Made by a program: the position numbers and the translations under genes. From Liminaster sp017519885 (lineage in GTDB: Bacteria > Bacteroidota > Bacteroidia > Bacteroidales > UBA3663), in contig JAFWRO010000015.1 of NCBI GenBank assembly GCA_017519885.1, positions 248,001-312,000 of the forward strand: a stretch of DNA of 64,000 nt, read 5' to 3'. The notes under the pieces are model-generated. The model was not told the DNA's origin. It was given only the letters and a program-made list of their open reading frames with translations, and did no database searches. Shown piece after piece: positions 9,355 through 16,761 of the stretch. The stretch's first letter is position 1. The number at the start of each line of letters is the position of its first letter.

Positions 9355-9938
9355 GGACAAAATTGGACAAATTTGGACAAATTTGGACATTGCCAAATTT
9401 CGATTTCGTAACTTTGCAACGTAAATGCAAGGCGTTGCTATGCCGTAGCTGGACATAAATGGACATAGCTGGACAAGGCTGGACATTGCCAATTTTCTTT
9501 TTCGTAACTTTGCGGCGAAAAAGAGGTACGCCTTCTCGCAAGGTGACATTAAGGTGACACTAAGGTGACATCGCGAAGCGTAGGGTGACACTAAGGTGAC
9601 AATGCCAAAATGCTTTTTCGTAACTTTGCAACGTAAATTACGAGATGTTGCTATGTCGAAAACGGACAAATGCGGACATTTTCGGACATATGCGGACAAA
9701 TGCAGACAGTGCCAAATTTCCTTTTCGTAACTTTGCAACGAGAAAAAGCAATTTGCTGAAAGGTGACAAAAGGTGACAAATAGAGACAAAAGGTGAGTGC
9801 CAAATTTCCTTTTCGTATCTTTGCATCGTGAAAAAGCATTGTTCCGAAAACCGACAAAAACTGACAAAAACCGACAAATTCGGACAAATTCGGACAAAAA
9901 CCGACAATGCCAAATTTGCTTTTCGTAACTTTGCAACG
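9355..9938 (+). repeat. Six-unit array: phased decamers plus promoter-like box
   Basis: Six boxes start at 9391, 9487, 9603, 9710, 9798 and 9908 (spacing 88-116 bp). Each reads TGCCAAATTT, then two to three variable bases, then TTTTCGTAACTTTGC, with TAACTTTG or TATCTTTG matching the Bacteroidetes -7 element. Before every box lie three to six copies of a 10-11 bp repeat containing GACA (for example TTGGACAAAT, AAGGTGACA, CGGACAAATG, CCGACAAAAA). The decamer variant is uniform within a unit and differs between units. The last box lies 20 bp before the gene at 9959 and probably is its promoter. Confidence 0.85.
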
Positions 9939-9958
9939 TGAAATAAACGAATAATCCA

Positions 9959-10825
9959 ATGAGACCAAGAGTACTGACAATGGACTACATCAACGTGCCG
10001 ATGGCACTGCTGCAGGAGGTCAAGGAAGACCCCTTGCAGTGGAGTCTCGTCGCCCTCAGCGTAGCCATGAAGTGCCTTAGTCCCAGCAGCACCTACATCT
10101 TCACCAGTGAGAAGAAGTTCCGTGGCGACTTCCACCTCGGCTACACCAAGGCGCGAAATCTCCTCGAAGCCATCCGCGAAGGCAACAGCCTGTTCCAGAT
10201 GACGACATGTCCCAATGGCAGGACAATCATCGTTGCCCGCTCGCTGAAGAAGATGTACGCCTCCAAAGTCATCCTCAAGGACGGACGCAAGAGCCTTGAG
10301 ATGGTGGTAGGAAAGGTAAGGTGCTGCACCCGCGAAAACCTCCACGTGACAGAAATCGAAAGCGAGATGCGCCAACTGCTTCTCCTGACCAACATCAGTG
10401 CCAAGACCCACGCCGACGAGTTACAATCGAAGGGGCTTCCCCTCACAGGAAGTGCTTCTCATGCGGCAAAGACCATCTTGTCAGTGAACTACCTGGCCCA
10501 GGCAACAGGACGCAGCCCTCGCACCGTCAGTCGAATGACCAAGGCTGCCCGTCAGCAGCGTGTGATCAACGTCATCCAGTATCCGCTCGTCCGGTGCTGC
10601 GATGACATCCTCCACACCCTGCCACCCGACGCTGTCGGCAAGGTCATCCGCATCGGTTTCCTCGGCTTCACTCGCCGATGCAACGACTACCAGCTCCTCT
10701 CGTGGGACTGGCGCCACCGTTTCCAGCACATCCTCTACGCCCATCGTCGCCGTCTGACTCAAAACCTCGTCCTCCGTCATGGCGAGATCCTGAGCCAGAC
10801 CGATCTCCATGCCCTCTACGATTAA
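9959..10825 (+). CDS. Unknown protein with two helix-turn-helix-like segments
   Basis: I do not recognise this 288-residue protein. There is no signal peptide or membrane segment, so it is cytoplasmic. Residues about 55-110 look like a winged helix (FHLGYTKARNLLEAI and a following hairpin), and about 165-195 contain a second helix-turn-helix (YLAQATGRSPRTVSRMTKAA). It is rich in Arg and Lys towards the C terminus. The start may instead be the Met at codon 8. It sits directly behind the six-unit promoter-like array and is followed by inverted decamer arrays, which suggests a DNA-binding protein tied to these repeats, such as a replication initiator or regulator of a degenerate element. Confidence 0.65.
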   Translation: MRPRVLTMDYINVPMALLQEVKEDPLQWSLVALSVAMKCLSPSSTYIFTSEKKFRGDFHLGYTKARNLLEAIREGNSLFQMTTCPNGRTIIVARSLKKMYASKVILKDGRKSLEMVVGKVRCCTRENLHVTEIESEMRQLLLLTNISAKTHADELQSKGLPLTGSASHAAKTILSVNYLAQATGRSPRTVSRMTKAARQQRVINVIQYPLVRCCDDILHTLPPDAVGKVIRIGFLGFTRRCNDYQLLSWDWRHRFQHILYAHRRRLTQNLVLRHGEILSQTDLHALYD

Positions 10826-10826
10826 G

Positions 10827-10974
10827 AGAGGTTCTGAAGAGTTCTGAAAGGTTCTGAAATGATCGAAAGGTCCCCGTTCATTCCGAATCAACCCCTCAAA
10901 CCTTTTGAACCATTCAGAACCATTCAGAACCCTTCAGAACCTTTCGAACCTTTCGAACCTTTCAGAACCTTCCC
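10827..10974. repeat. Inverted decamer arrays after the HTH protein gene
   Basis: Three to four copies of a decamer with GTTCTGA (10829-10868) are followed, after about 30 bp, by seven to eight copies of the complementary type (CATTCAGAAC, CTTTCGAAC) at 10901-10974. The period is 10 bp with two 9-bp units. The whole can fold into a long imperfect hairpin. The array begins three bases after the stop codon. Confidence 0.75.
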
Positions 10975-11107
10975 CTTGGGGTCCACTTTGTCCTCCTATA
11001 AATAAACGAAGGGTCTAGAAGAGGGAGAGAGTTTAAAGAATGGGAATACGAAAAAAGAGTGTGTGCGTAAAAAGAAGAGAGGAAGTCGATGAAAGGTGGG
11101 AAGCGAG

Positions 11108-11214
11108 ACAAATTCTCCTGGAGGAAATAGTCGGGGCTTTTAGCCCCCCTACCCCCCCTCAAAGGGGGGCGGGGTAGGCTAAGCCCCACTAAGACTATTT
11201 CCAAGAGAATTTGT
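11108..11214. repeat. 107-bp imperfect palindrome
   Basis: Outer arms (ACAAATTCTC..GG..AAATAGTC at 11108-11132 and the complement at 11193-11214) enclose a GC-rich inner hairpin (GGGGCTTTTAGCC at 11133 against GGCTAAGCCCC ending 11187, loop TCAAA). This is the size and shape of a MITE or REP-like element; no transposase is nearby. Confidence 0.65.
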
Positions 11215-11270
11215 AGAGCGAAGCATTTCTATCTTATGGGAGCTCCAATTTCATTCAGGCGAGACTATCG

Positions 11271-11317
11271 TCCGTTAACTCCCAATAACTCCCGTTAACT
11301 CCCAATAACTCCAAATA
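11271..11317 (+). repeat. Short direct repeats before the AraC-like gene
   Basis: CCGTTAACTCCCAATAACT occurs twice in a row followed by a partial third copy, ending about 45 bp before the gene at 11363. No standard -7 element was found for that gene. Confidence 0.55.
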
Positions 11318-11362
11318 ATAAAATATGAACAACTAATTATTAACCCTTTAAAACAAAAAAGT

Positions 11363-11851
11363 ATGATTTTCATCAAACAAATCACCACAGTTGAGGAGCT
11401 CTGGAACACAGCAGGGGCTCCCACCGGACAGATCGCCGTCGATGCCGTCGTCGATTATGTCAAGCGAGTAAACAGTCATTCCGCACAGCAAGTCGCCTTC
11501 TACCTGAACGTCGATCAGCGTTTCCTGAATGAGGCGATGAAGTTGTTCGTGGGCGTCAGCCTCAAGGAGTTCATCATGCAGTGGCGTATGCGCCAAGCCA
11601 TCGACCTGCTCGACGACGAGAACCTCTCGGTCGAGGAAGTGGCCAATCGCTGCGGATTCCGACGTGAGAAGAACCTCATTGCCGCCATCCACGCCCGTTT
11701 CGGCACCACTCCGTATGCCTATCGCAATGGCTCCGTCCTCCGCAACGGCAACTACCGCTTCAACCAGGAGACGCACCAGCGCAAGAGCATCATCGAGAAT
11801 GCTGAGAAACTCCACTCCCGCAACGACAAACCCACTCCGAAAGAGGAATGA
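11363..11851 (+). CDS. Small AraC-type DNA-binding protein
   Basis: The 162-residue product is little more than an AraC/XylS C-terminal DNA-binding domain (residues about 50-118). It shows FMQWRMRQAIDLLDDENLSVEEVANRCGF, the first helix-turn-helix, then FRREKNLIAAIHARFGTTPYAYR, the second, with the family's F....G.TP.. ending. There is no sensory domain: the first 45 residues are short and helical. It lies between repeat blocks on both sides and is followed 28 bp later by a 42-bp-period array. Whether it binds that array is unknown. Domain call firm, role unknown. Confidence 0.85.
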   Translation: MIFIKQITTVEELWNTAGAPTGQIAVDAVVDYVKRVNSHSAQQVAFYLNVDQRFLNEAMKLFVGVSLKEFIMQWRMRQAIDLLDDENLSVEEVANRCGFRREKNLIAAIHARFGTTPYAYRNGSVLRNGNYRFNQETHQRKSIIENAEKLHSRNDKPTPKEE

Positions 11852-11879
11852 TCCATCTCCAACGTCACCATGACCATTC

Positions 11880-12291
11880 TTGGCCAAGATTGGTTATTCT
11901 CCCATCGCGGCATACCCTTTCTTGGCCAAGATTGGTCATACTTCGATAAGAGCATAACGAATCCATGCACCAAAACTGTATGCCTCGCTCGTCGCATACC
12001 CTTTCTTGGCTAACTTTGGTCATTCTCCTCTCTCCGCATACCCTTTCTCGGCCAAGATTGGTTATGCTCCCATCGGCGAAAGCATTCTGTCGCCCGTCAG
12101 AGTGCTCCATCCAACCGCGGCATACCCTTTCTTGGCCAAAACTGGTCATTCTCCCATCGTCGCATACCCTTTCTTGGCCAACTTTGGTCATCCCCCTCCC
12201 TCCGCATAACCAATCTTGGCCAAGATTGGTCATACTCCCACAGAAGAATAACCATTCTTGGCCAAAATTGGTCATTAGTACGGGAAAAATA
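11880..12291. repeat. 42-bp period array with palindromic TTGGCCAA core
   Basis: Cores of TTGGCCAAGATTGGTCAT type start at 11880, 11922, 12006, 12048, 12132, 12174, 12216 and 12258. All distances are 42 or 84 bp, and the two gaps hold degenerate units, so ten units keep an exact 42-bp phase. The sequence between cores (ending GCATACCCTTTC) is also conserved, so these are not spacers. Confidence 0.85.
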
Positions 12292-12292
12292 G

Positions 12293-12354
12293 AAAAACTG
12301 CACGATTGACCGTGCAGTTTTTGCCAAAAATTGCACGATGCGTCGTGCAATTTT
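12293..12354. repeat. Two adjacent perfect hairpins
   Basis: Hairpin one: AAAAACTGCACG (12293-12304), loop of 6, exact complement to 12322. Hairpin two: AAAATTGCACGA (12327-12338), loop TGCG, exact complement to 12354. Both carry TGCACG and end in T runs on both strands, so they could terminate transcription from either side (AraC-like gene on plus, phosphatase gene on minus). Confidence 0.75.
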
Positions 12355-12418
12355 GCGGATTTGTTAATTCCAATTGCAATTTATGATAGCAAAAGGAAGA
12401 GATTACGATGGTGGAGGG

Positions 12419-13873
12419 TTACTGAATATTCTCCGTCCCTATACCATCTGCTCCGTTATCCACAATCTGTTTGGACCAGAAGGAACGGAGGTCCGACCAA
12501 CGATAGAAGCAGCCATCGGTGGGTTGAATGTCGGCATCAAGCAAGGTCTCGTGTTCGTTCAAGAGGATTCGGACGAGGATAGAGGAGGGGGAAGGGTTTG
12601 AGAGGTTTGAGGGGTTTGAGGGGTTTGAAGGGTTTGAGGAGTTTGAGGGGCGATAGAAGATGAGTTGCACATTGGCAGCCATCGGGGAGAGGGTATATTC
12701 CTGCCAAGCCTGCCAATACTTCGAAGGATCGCTTTCGCTGTTGGTGGCATTGTGGATATGCATGGCGGCAAGGAGTCGCAGGAGATTGCTGTCGTGCCCG
12801 AAGCGTAGATGTGCAGCAATGGTATCGGTGGCGATTGCAGCTTCGGCGCTCTCGATGATATTCTTCAATAGGGTGGAGGCACTTTGGGCAGGAATGTTGT
12901 TACTGCGTGGGCAGTTGGCGTTGCAGATATACATGCGGTAGTTGACGCACTGGTAGCATTGGAGCAGTTCCTCAGGCGTAAAGACGTCGCTCAGGTCGCA
13001 CCCCGGCACATCGACATCCTGCATACCCGCGACGAGCCAATAGAGGTCGATGACCATATTCAACGTATCGACACCTGTGGCATCCTTGAAGATTGCCTGG
13101 ATGAAACGGTCGCAATTGACATTTTCCACCTTGAAGCGCGCATAGTCCTGCTGCCAGGAAGCCTCCTTGCTGCTGAGTGCCTTCATTTCGGGACTGTCGA
13201 ATGCGATGTAGGCCATATCAGCGCTATCGGTCTTGACCAAGGCATTGGGTTCAAGGACTGGGAAACAATCGAAGTAAGTCGATTCCAAACCTGAACAAAA
13301 GGCACGCATCGAGGCTCCACAGCGCGGCACGACACTGGCGCGAGCACTGACGAACTTGCGGCGCTCCTTGTTGCCGGGCATCGTTTGGGCAAAGACTTCG
13401 CGGAAGTTGCGTCCCATACGTGCACCGATGCCGACGAGCTGTTCCACACCCACCGAACTGAGTTGACCTCCATGCCCTAAGCAAGAATCGCAGAGCAACT
13501 GGATGCGAGGGATGAGTGATTCGCCATATTCGGTAAGTACTCCACGTTGATGTCCGTCCTGAAGCCGCTTCAGCGTGTTGACATAACGGCTGTCGTTAGG
13601 CTGATAGCGCGAGCCGTGGCGATTATAATTGCTCACGTAGAAAGCCTCGTAGCCTGCTGGAGCGGGGGTTAGGCTATCTTTGGGTGCGCCGGGATATGCG
13701 GCATAGATGCCGCCCAAGAGGTTGGGCTGCGCAAGAAGCTGCACTTCGGTGAGAGTTACGGGATAATCGTACGTCACCTTGGCCTTGGTCGAACTTGCCC
13801 GACGACATGATGACATCAGGAGCAGGCTGCCCAAAACAAACACGCACAGGATGGATCTATTGAATAATTTCAT
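12419..13873 (-). CDS. Histidine-type acid phosphatase (MINPP/phytase-like) lipoprotein
   Basis: The ATG at 13873 is preferred; the frame's first codon would be GTG one codon earlier. A lipoprotein signal ends at MSSC (Cys23). YNRHGSRYQ (catalytic His86) is the RHGxR motif of branch-2 histidine phosphatases and LRFGHDSNLL near residue 370 carries the HD proton-donor motif. Family members dephosphorylate phytate and other inositol phosphates or phosphosugars through a phosphohistidine. Near the C terminus a run of Ser-Asn-Pro tripeptides is encoded by a 9-bp tandem repeat. Last gene of the minus-strand PUL. Function as an inositol-phosphate phosphatase is inferred. Confidence 0.87.
   Translation of the reverse strand: MKLFNRSILCVFVLGSLLLMSSCRRASSTKAKVTYDYPVTLTEVQLLAQPNLLGGIYAAYPGAPKDSLTPAPAGYEAFYVSNYNRHGSRYQPNDSRYVNTLKRLQDGHQRGVLTEYGESLIPRIQLLCDSCLGHGGQLSSVGVEQLVGIGARMGRNFREVFAQTMPGNKERRKFVSARASVVPRCGASMRAFCSGLESTYFDCFPVLEPNALVKTDSADMAYIAFDSPEMKALSSKEASWQQDYARFKVENVNCDRFIQAIFKDATGVDTLNMVIDLYWLVAGMQDVDVPGCDLSDVFTPEELLQCYQCVNYRMYICNANCPRSNNIPAQSASTLLKNIIESAEAAIATDTIAAHLRFGHDSNLLRLLAAMHIHNATNSESDPSKYWQAWQEYTLSPMAANVQLIFYRPSNSSNPSNPSNPSNLSNPSPSSILVRILLNEHETLLDADIQPTDGCFYRWSDLRSFWSKQIVDNGADGIGTENIQ
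12598..12652. repeat. 9-bp tandem repeat inside the phosphatase gene
   Basis: Six copies of GTTTGAGGG-type nonamers encode repeated Ser-Asn-Pro on the minus strand (about residues 407-425 of the phosphatase). The repeat lengthens the protein in-frame by three residues per unit. Confidence 0.75.
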
Positions 13874-13884
13874 CACGATTATTT

Positions 13885-14019
13885 TTTAAATTCCGAAAAC
13901 AACGAAAACAGCGAAAAATACGAAAAATGAGGTTAAAAGTATTGACATCGAAATTCACGGAAAGAATTAAATTACATTTTCGTGCTTTTTTCGTCTTTTC
14001 GTCCTTTTTCGGAATTACA
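13885..14019. repeat. Inverted arrays of CGAAAA nonamers
   Basis: Four CGAAAA(A/C)-type units of 9-10 bp (13887-13929) face four complementary TTTTCG units (13976-14013) across about 50 bp. Together they fill the gap between the GH28 stop and the phosphatase start. The ends (AATTCCGAAAA and TTTTTCGGAATT) are exact complements. Confidence 0.75.
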
Positions 14020-14023
14020 TCTT

Positions 14024-15451
14024 CTATTTTACATTGACAAACTTCTGGATGCCGCCATAGTTGTTGATGGGCACGGCGCCCTGCTTGACGGTGCAGTTGC
14101 GGATATCGATGTTCGAGGCGGTATCGACATAGAAGACGTAGGTGGGACCATTGACGAAGCCCTCGCCTTGACAGGGGCGCTTGTCGTATTGTCCACCAGG
14201 ATAATCGGTCACCTTGCCCAAAGTGAACTGGCTATCGACGATGTGGATGTCGTGAACCTTGCCGGGCACATCACCACCGATGAACGAACCGTTCTCGGAG
14301 GTGCAGATTACGTTGCGGAACCAGATGTCAGCCACTTCGCCGCACGAACCTTCGGTCTTGCCTTTGGGGAAGCGCCAGTTGCCGTCCTTGTGATTGCTCG
14401 AAGCACGGGGGTAGGAGGTCACATAGATAGGCTCGGCCTTGCCCCACCAGACATCGCTGAAATAGTAGCCCTCGACGATGAGGTTGTCGAAGACGACGTT
14501 GGTCACGGTGCCCTCGTCGCGGTTCTGGATGCCGATACCACGGTTCGACGCCTTGATGACGCAGTTCTGGATGAGCACGTCGCTGATGCTGTCCATGTTC
14601 TCCGAACCGATCTTGATGGCACAGGAACGACCCGTCATGACGCAGTTGGTGACAACGATGTCCTTGCAGGGACCATATTCCTCCCATTCGCGACGGTTCT
14701 TGAGGCAGATGCAGTCGTCGCCCGAAGTGATGTAGCAGTCGGCAATGCGCACCTTCTTGGAGTGGTCGATGTCGATGCCGTCGCCATTGCGTATCTTGAG
14801 GTTGTTGAGCAGCGAGATGCCGATGATCGAGGCATCGTGGCAGCCGATGAGGTGTACGGTCCAATAGGCACCGTTGCGGATGGTGACGTCGCGGATCTGC
14901 AGTTTCTCGACACCGATGAGGGTGAGCACGTGCGGACGGGGATCGAACTTGTCAACGGGCTTGAGTTCGTAACTGTCGAGCAGTTCTTCGCCCATGAAAC
15001 TGATGCCGTTGCCGTCGATGGTGCCCTGGCCGGTGATGGAGATGTTGCGGGTGTCCTTGGTCCAAAGCCACATCATGCCTTCGCCTTCGTTCTCCTTGAA
15101 GGCACTCAGTTTGTAGATGCTCTCGTCGGGATTGGCCAGCCAGGTGGCATTTGGTTCGAGATGATAATCGACGTTGGACTTGAGTTCGACGGGACCGCTC
15201 AGGAACGTGTGACCGGCAGGGAAGACCACTTGTCCGCCACCTTGGGTAGAACATGCGTCGATTGCTTTCTGGATGGCAGCAGCGTCATCGGTAATGCCAT
15301 CGCCCTTGGCACCGAAATTGAGCACGTTGTAAGTGGTGCCGGAGCCGTTGTTGGAAGCTTGGTTACATGAAATGAGGAGAAGGGCGGCTGAACAAACAGC
15401 GAATACGCTGCACAGACCCTTGGTAAGTGAACGGAAAAATGTGTGTTTCAT
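14024..15451 (-). CDS. GH28 family glycosidase, lipoprotein
   Basis: The start at 15451 gives a good lipoprotein signal (Cys29 in LLLISC) and makes an ATGA overlap with the upstream acetyltransferase stop, which supports it. The 475-residue protein begins FGAKGDGITDDAAAIQKAID, the usual N-terminal beta-helix motif, and has GDGIDID, SGDDCICLK and SCAIKIGSE at the GH28 catalytic positions. GH28 enzymes hydrolyse polygalacturonan, rhamnogalacturonan or xylogalacturonan. Only part of its neighbours fit pectin, so its substrate in this locus is open. Confidence 0.9.
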   Translation of the reverse strand: MKHTFFRSLTKGLCSVFAVCSAALLLISCNQASNNGSGTTYNVLNFGAKGDGITDDAAAIQKAIDACSTQGGGQVVFPAGHTFLSGPVELKSNVDYHLEPNATWLANPDESIYKLSAFKENEGEGMMWLWTKDTRNISITGQGTIDGNGISFMGEELLDSYELKPVDKFDPRPHVLTLIGVEKLQIRDVTIRNGAYWTVHLIGCHDASIIGISLLNNLKIRNGDGIDIDHSKKVRIADCYITSGDDCICLKNRREWEEYGPCKDIVVTNCVMTGRSCAIKIGSENMDSISDVLIQNCVIKASNRGIGIQNRDEGTVTNVVFDNLIVEGYYFSDVWWGKAEPIYVTSYPRASSNHKDGNWRFPKGKTEGSCGEVADIWFRNVICTSENGSFIGGDVPGKVHDIHIVDSQFTLGKVTDYPGGQYDKRPCQGEGFVNGPTYVFYVDTASNIDIRNCTVKQGAVPINNYGGIQKFVNVK

Positions 15452-16536
15452 ATCTTTATGTAAATTTTCTTTTTGTCCAAAATCCATGCGAGCAAAGCCA
15501 CAAGAGCTACGATAGTGAGGGCACCGAAGAGACTAATGACATGAATGTTGGTTTCGCCAAAAATCATTGTCCAGAAGTCGTGGATGCCTTGCGTGACGCC
15601 CAACGTACCGAAGACAGAGGGAATCATCTCGCTAAAGATGTAGAGGAAGAGCGCGTTCATGCCGAACATCTGGAAGATGCGGCACCAGCGTGTATGTCCC
15701 TTGATGTCGATGATGTAGAGGAAGATGCCCAGAAGACTGGCAGCCATCGAGCAGGTCACCAGTGTGAACGAGGGCGACCAGATGCGCTTGTTGAGAGGGA
15801 AACTGAACGTGAGCAGATAGCCCACGAGACCGATGGAAACAGCAATGAGGAGCAATTGCATGATCTTCTCCTTGTTCTCTTTGGCTGTCATGATGGCGCG
15901 ACCACAAACCACACCGACAAGGGCATGAGCGATACCTGCGATGGTACCGACGAGGCCTTCGGGATCGACTGGGCTCAGACCCTTCAACACCTTCGAATAG
16001 ATATGATTGCCAAAAAGTGTGCGATCGACCTTCGAAAGCCAGTTCTTTTCCATATCTTGGGAATATCCGTTACCCACTATGAGTATGATGCCGTAGATGA
16101 CCAATAGGGTGATGATGGCATGCCAAAGATACTTGCCCTTGAACAGATTGAAGAAAAGCGAGGCGAAGCAATAACTCAAGGCGATACGCTGGAGAACACC
16201 CCAGACGCGAAGTTTGGAGGGGATGTCGGCTCCATCGCCATTGATGAGCATGTCCCAGGCATGCAGAGCGACACCGACGATGAACATCAGGAAGGTACGC
16301 TTCAGGATCTTCTTCACCATACCGGGTTCGCCGGCATGACGACTCATGGAGATGTAGATCGATACACCCACCATGAAGAGGAAGAACGGAAATACAAGGT
16401 CACACACCGTCAGGCCATTCCAATCGACATGTCGAAGTGGCTCATAATGATCGTGGTTCCAGCCATTGTTGACCAGAATCATCGCAGCGACGGTGAGGCC
16501 GCGCAAGACATCGAGTGATAAAAGACGTTGTTTCAT
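15448..16536 (-). CDS. HGSNAT/NagX-like transmembrane acetyltransferase (DUF5009)
   Basis: The 362-residue polytopic membrane protein (about ten helices) starts RLLSLDVLRGLTVAAMILVN and then has RHVDWNGLTVCDLVFPFFLF. This block is shared with human heparan-alpha-glucosaminide N-acetyltransferase, and His36 is at the position of the histidine thought to carry the acetyl group there. Human HGSNAT moves acetyl from cytosolic acetyl-CoA to terminal alpha-glucosamine so that the alpha-N-acetylglucosaminidase NAGLU can cut it. A NAGLU homologue (GH89) is encoded in the same locus, which strengthens that reading. Its stop overlaps the GH28 start by 4 bp. Substrate is inferred. Confidence 0.85.
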   Translation of the reverse strand: MKQRLLSLDVLRGLTVAAMILVNNGWNHDHYEPLRHVDWNGLTVCDLVFPFFLFMVGVSIYISMSRHAGEPGMVKKILKRTFLMFIVGVALHAWDMLINGDGADIPSKLRVWGVLQRIALSYCFASLFFNLFKGKYLWHAIITLLVIYGIILIVGNGYSQDMEKNWLSKVDRTLFGNHIYSKVLKGLSPVDPEGLVGTIAGIAHALVGVVCGRAIMTAKENKEKIMQLLLIAVSIGLVGYLLTFSFPLNKRIWSPSFTLVTCSMAASLLGIFLYIIDIKGHTRWCRIFQMFGMNALFLYIFSEMIPSVFGTLGVTQGIHDFWTMIFGETNIHVISLFGALTIVALVALLAWILDKKKIYIKI

Positions 16537-16544
16537 TATGTTTT

Positions 16545-16761
16545 GTAGTAAAAGAGTAGTAAAAGGGGAGTGAAAGGGTAGTAAAAGGGACGAATGTACT
16601 GTGGGATATTGTTGTAAAAGGGATGGATGTACTGTGGGGTACTGTTGTAAAGGGGAGGGATGTGTTGTGGGGCACTGTTGCTAATGGGAACTGGGGTAAG
16701 AAGTAGTAATGTCCCTTTTACTCCTTTTTTACTCCCCTTTTACTCCCTTTTTACTCCCCTT
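16545..16761. repeat. Inverted 11-bp arrays around a 3 x 33-bp tandem repeat
   Basis: Left array of GTAGTAAAAGGG-type units (16545-16591), three tandem 33-bp units (16581-16613, 16614-16646, 16647-16679) and a right array of the complementary type with 11-bp period, such as CCCCTTTTACT (16711-16761). The right array ends exactly at the stop codon of the next gene (16762). Nothing else is seen in this 225-bp gap. Confidence 0.8.

Noticed and set aside
9290..10411. Minus-strand frames in the promoter-box array, with repeated RCKVTKRKFG peptides
   Set aside because: Several overlapping frames are open at once, and the peptide is the reverse reading of the conserved promoter-like box. One frame also runs antisense into the real gene at 9959.
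11880..12291. CRISPR-like array
   Set aside because: The sequence between the cores is itself repeated, cores are short and variable, and there are no cas genes. It is a 42-bp tandem repeat.
11865..12350. 161-codon minus-strand frame with 14-residue repeats (MTNLGQERVC type) and similar plus-strand frames
   Set aside because: The array is open in several frames on both strands simply because the 42-bp unit has no stops and is a multiple of three. No promoter or leader supports one of them.
13982..15370. 462-codon plus-strand frame opposite GH28
   Set aside because: Antisense shadow; the minus frame has a lipoprotein signal and complete GH28 motifs.
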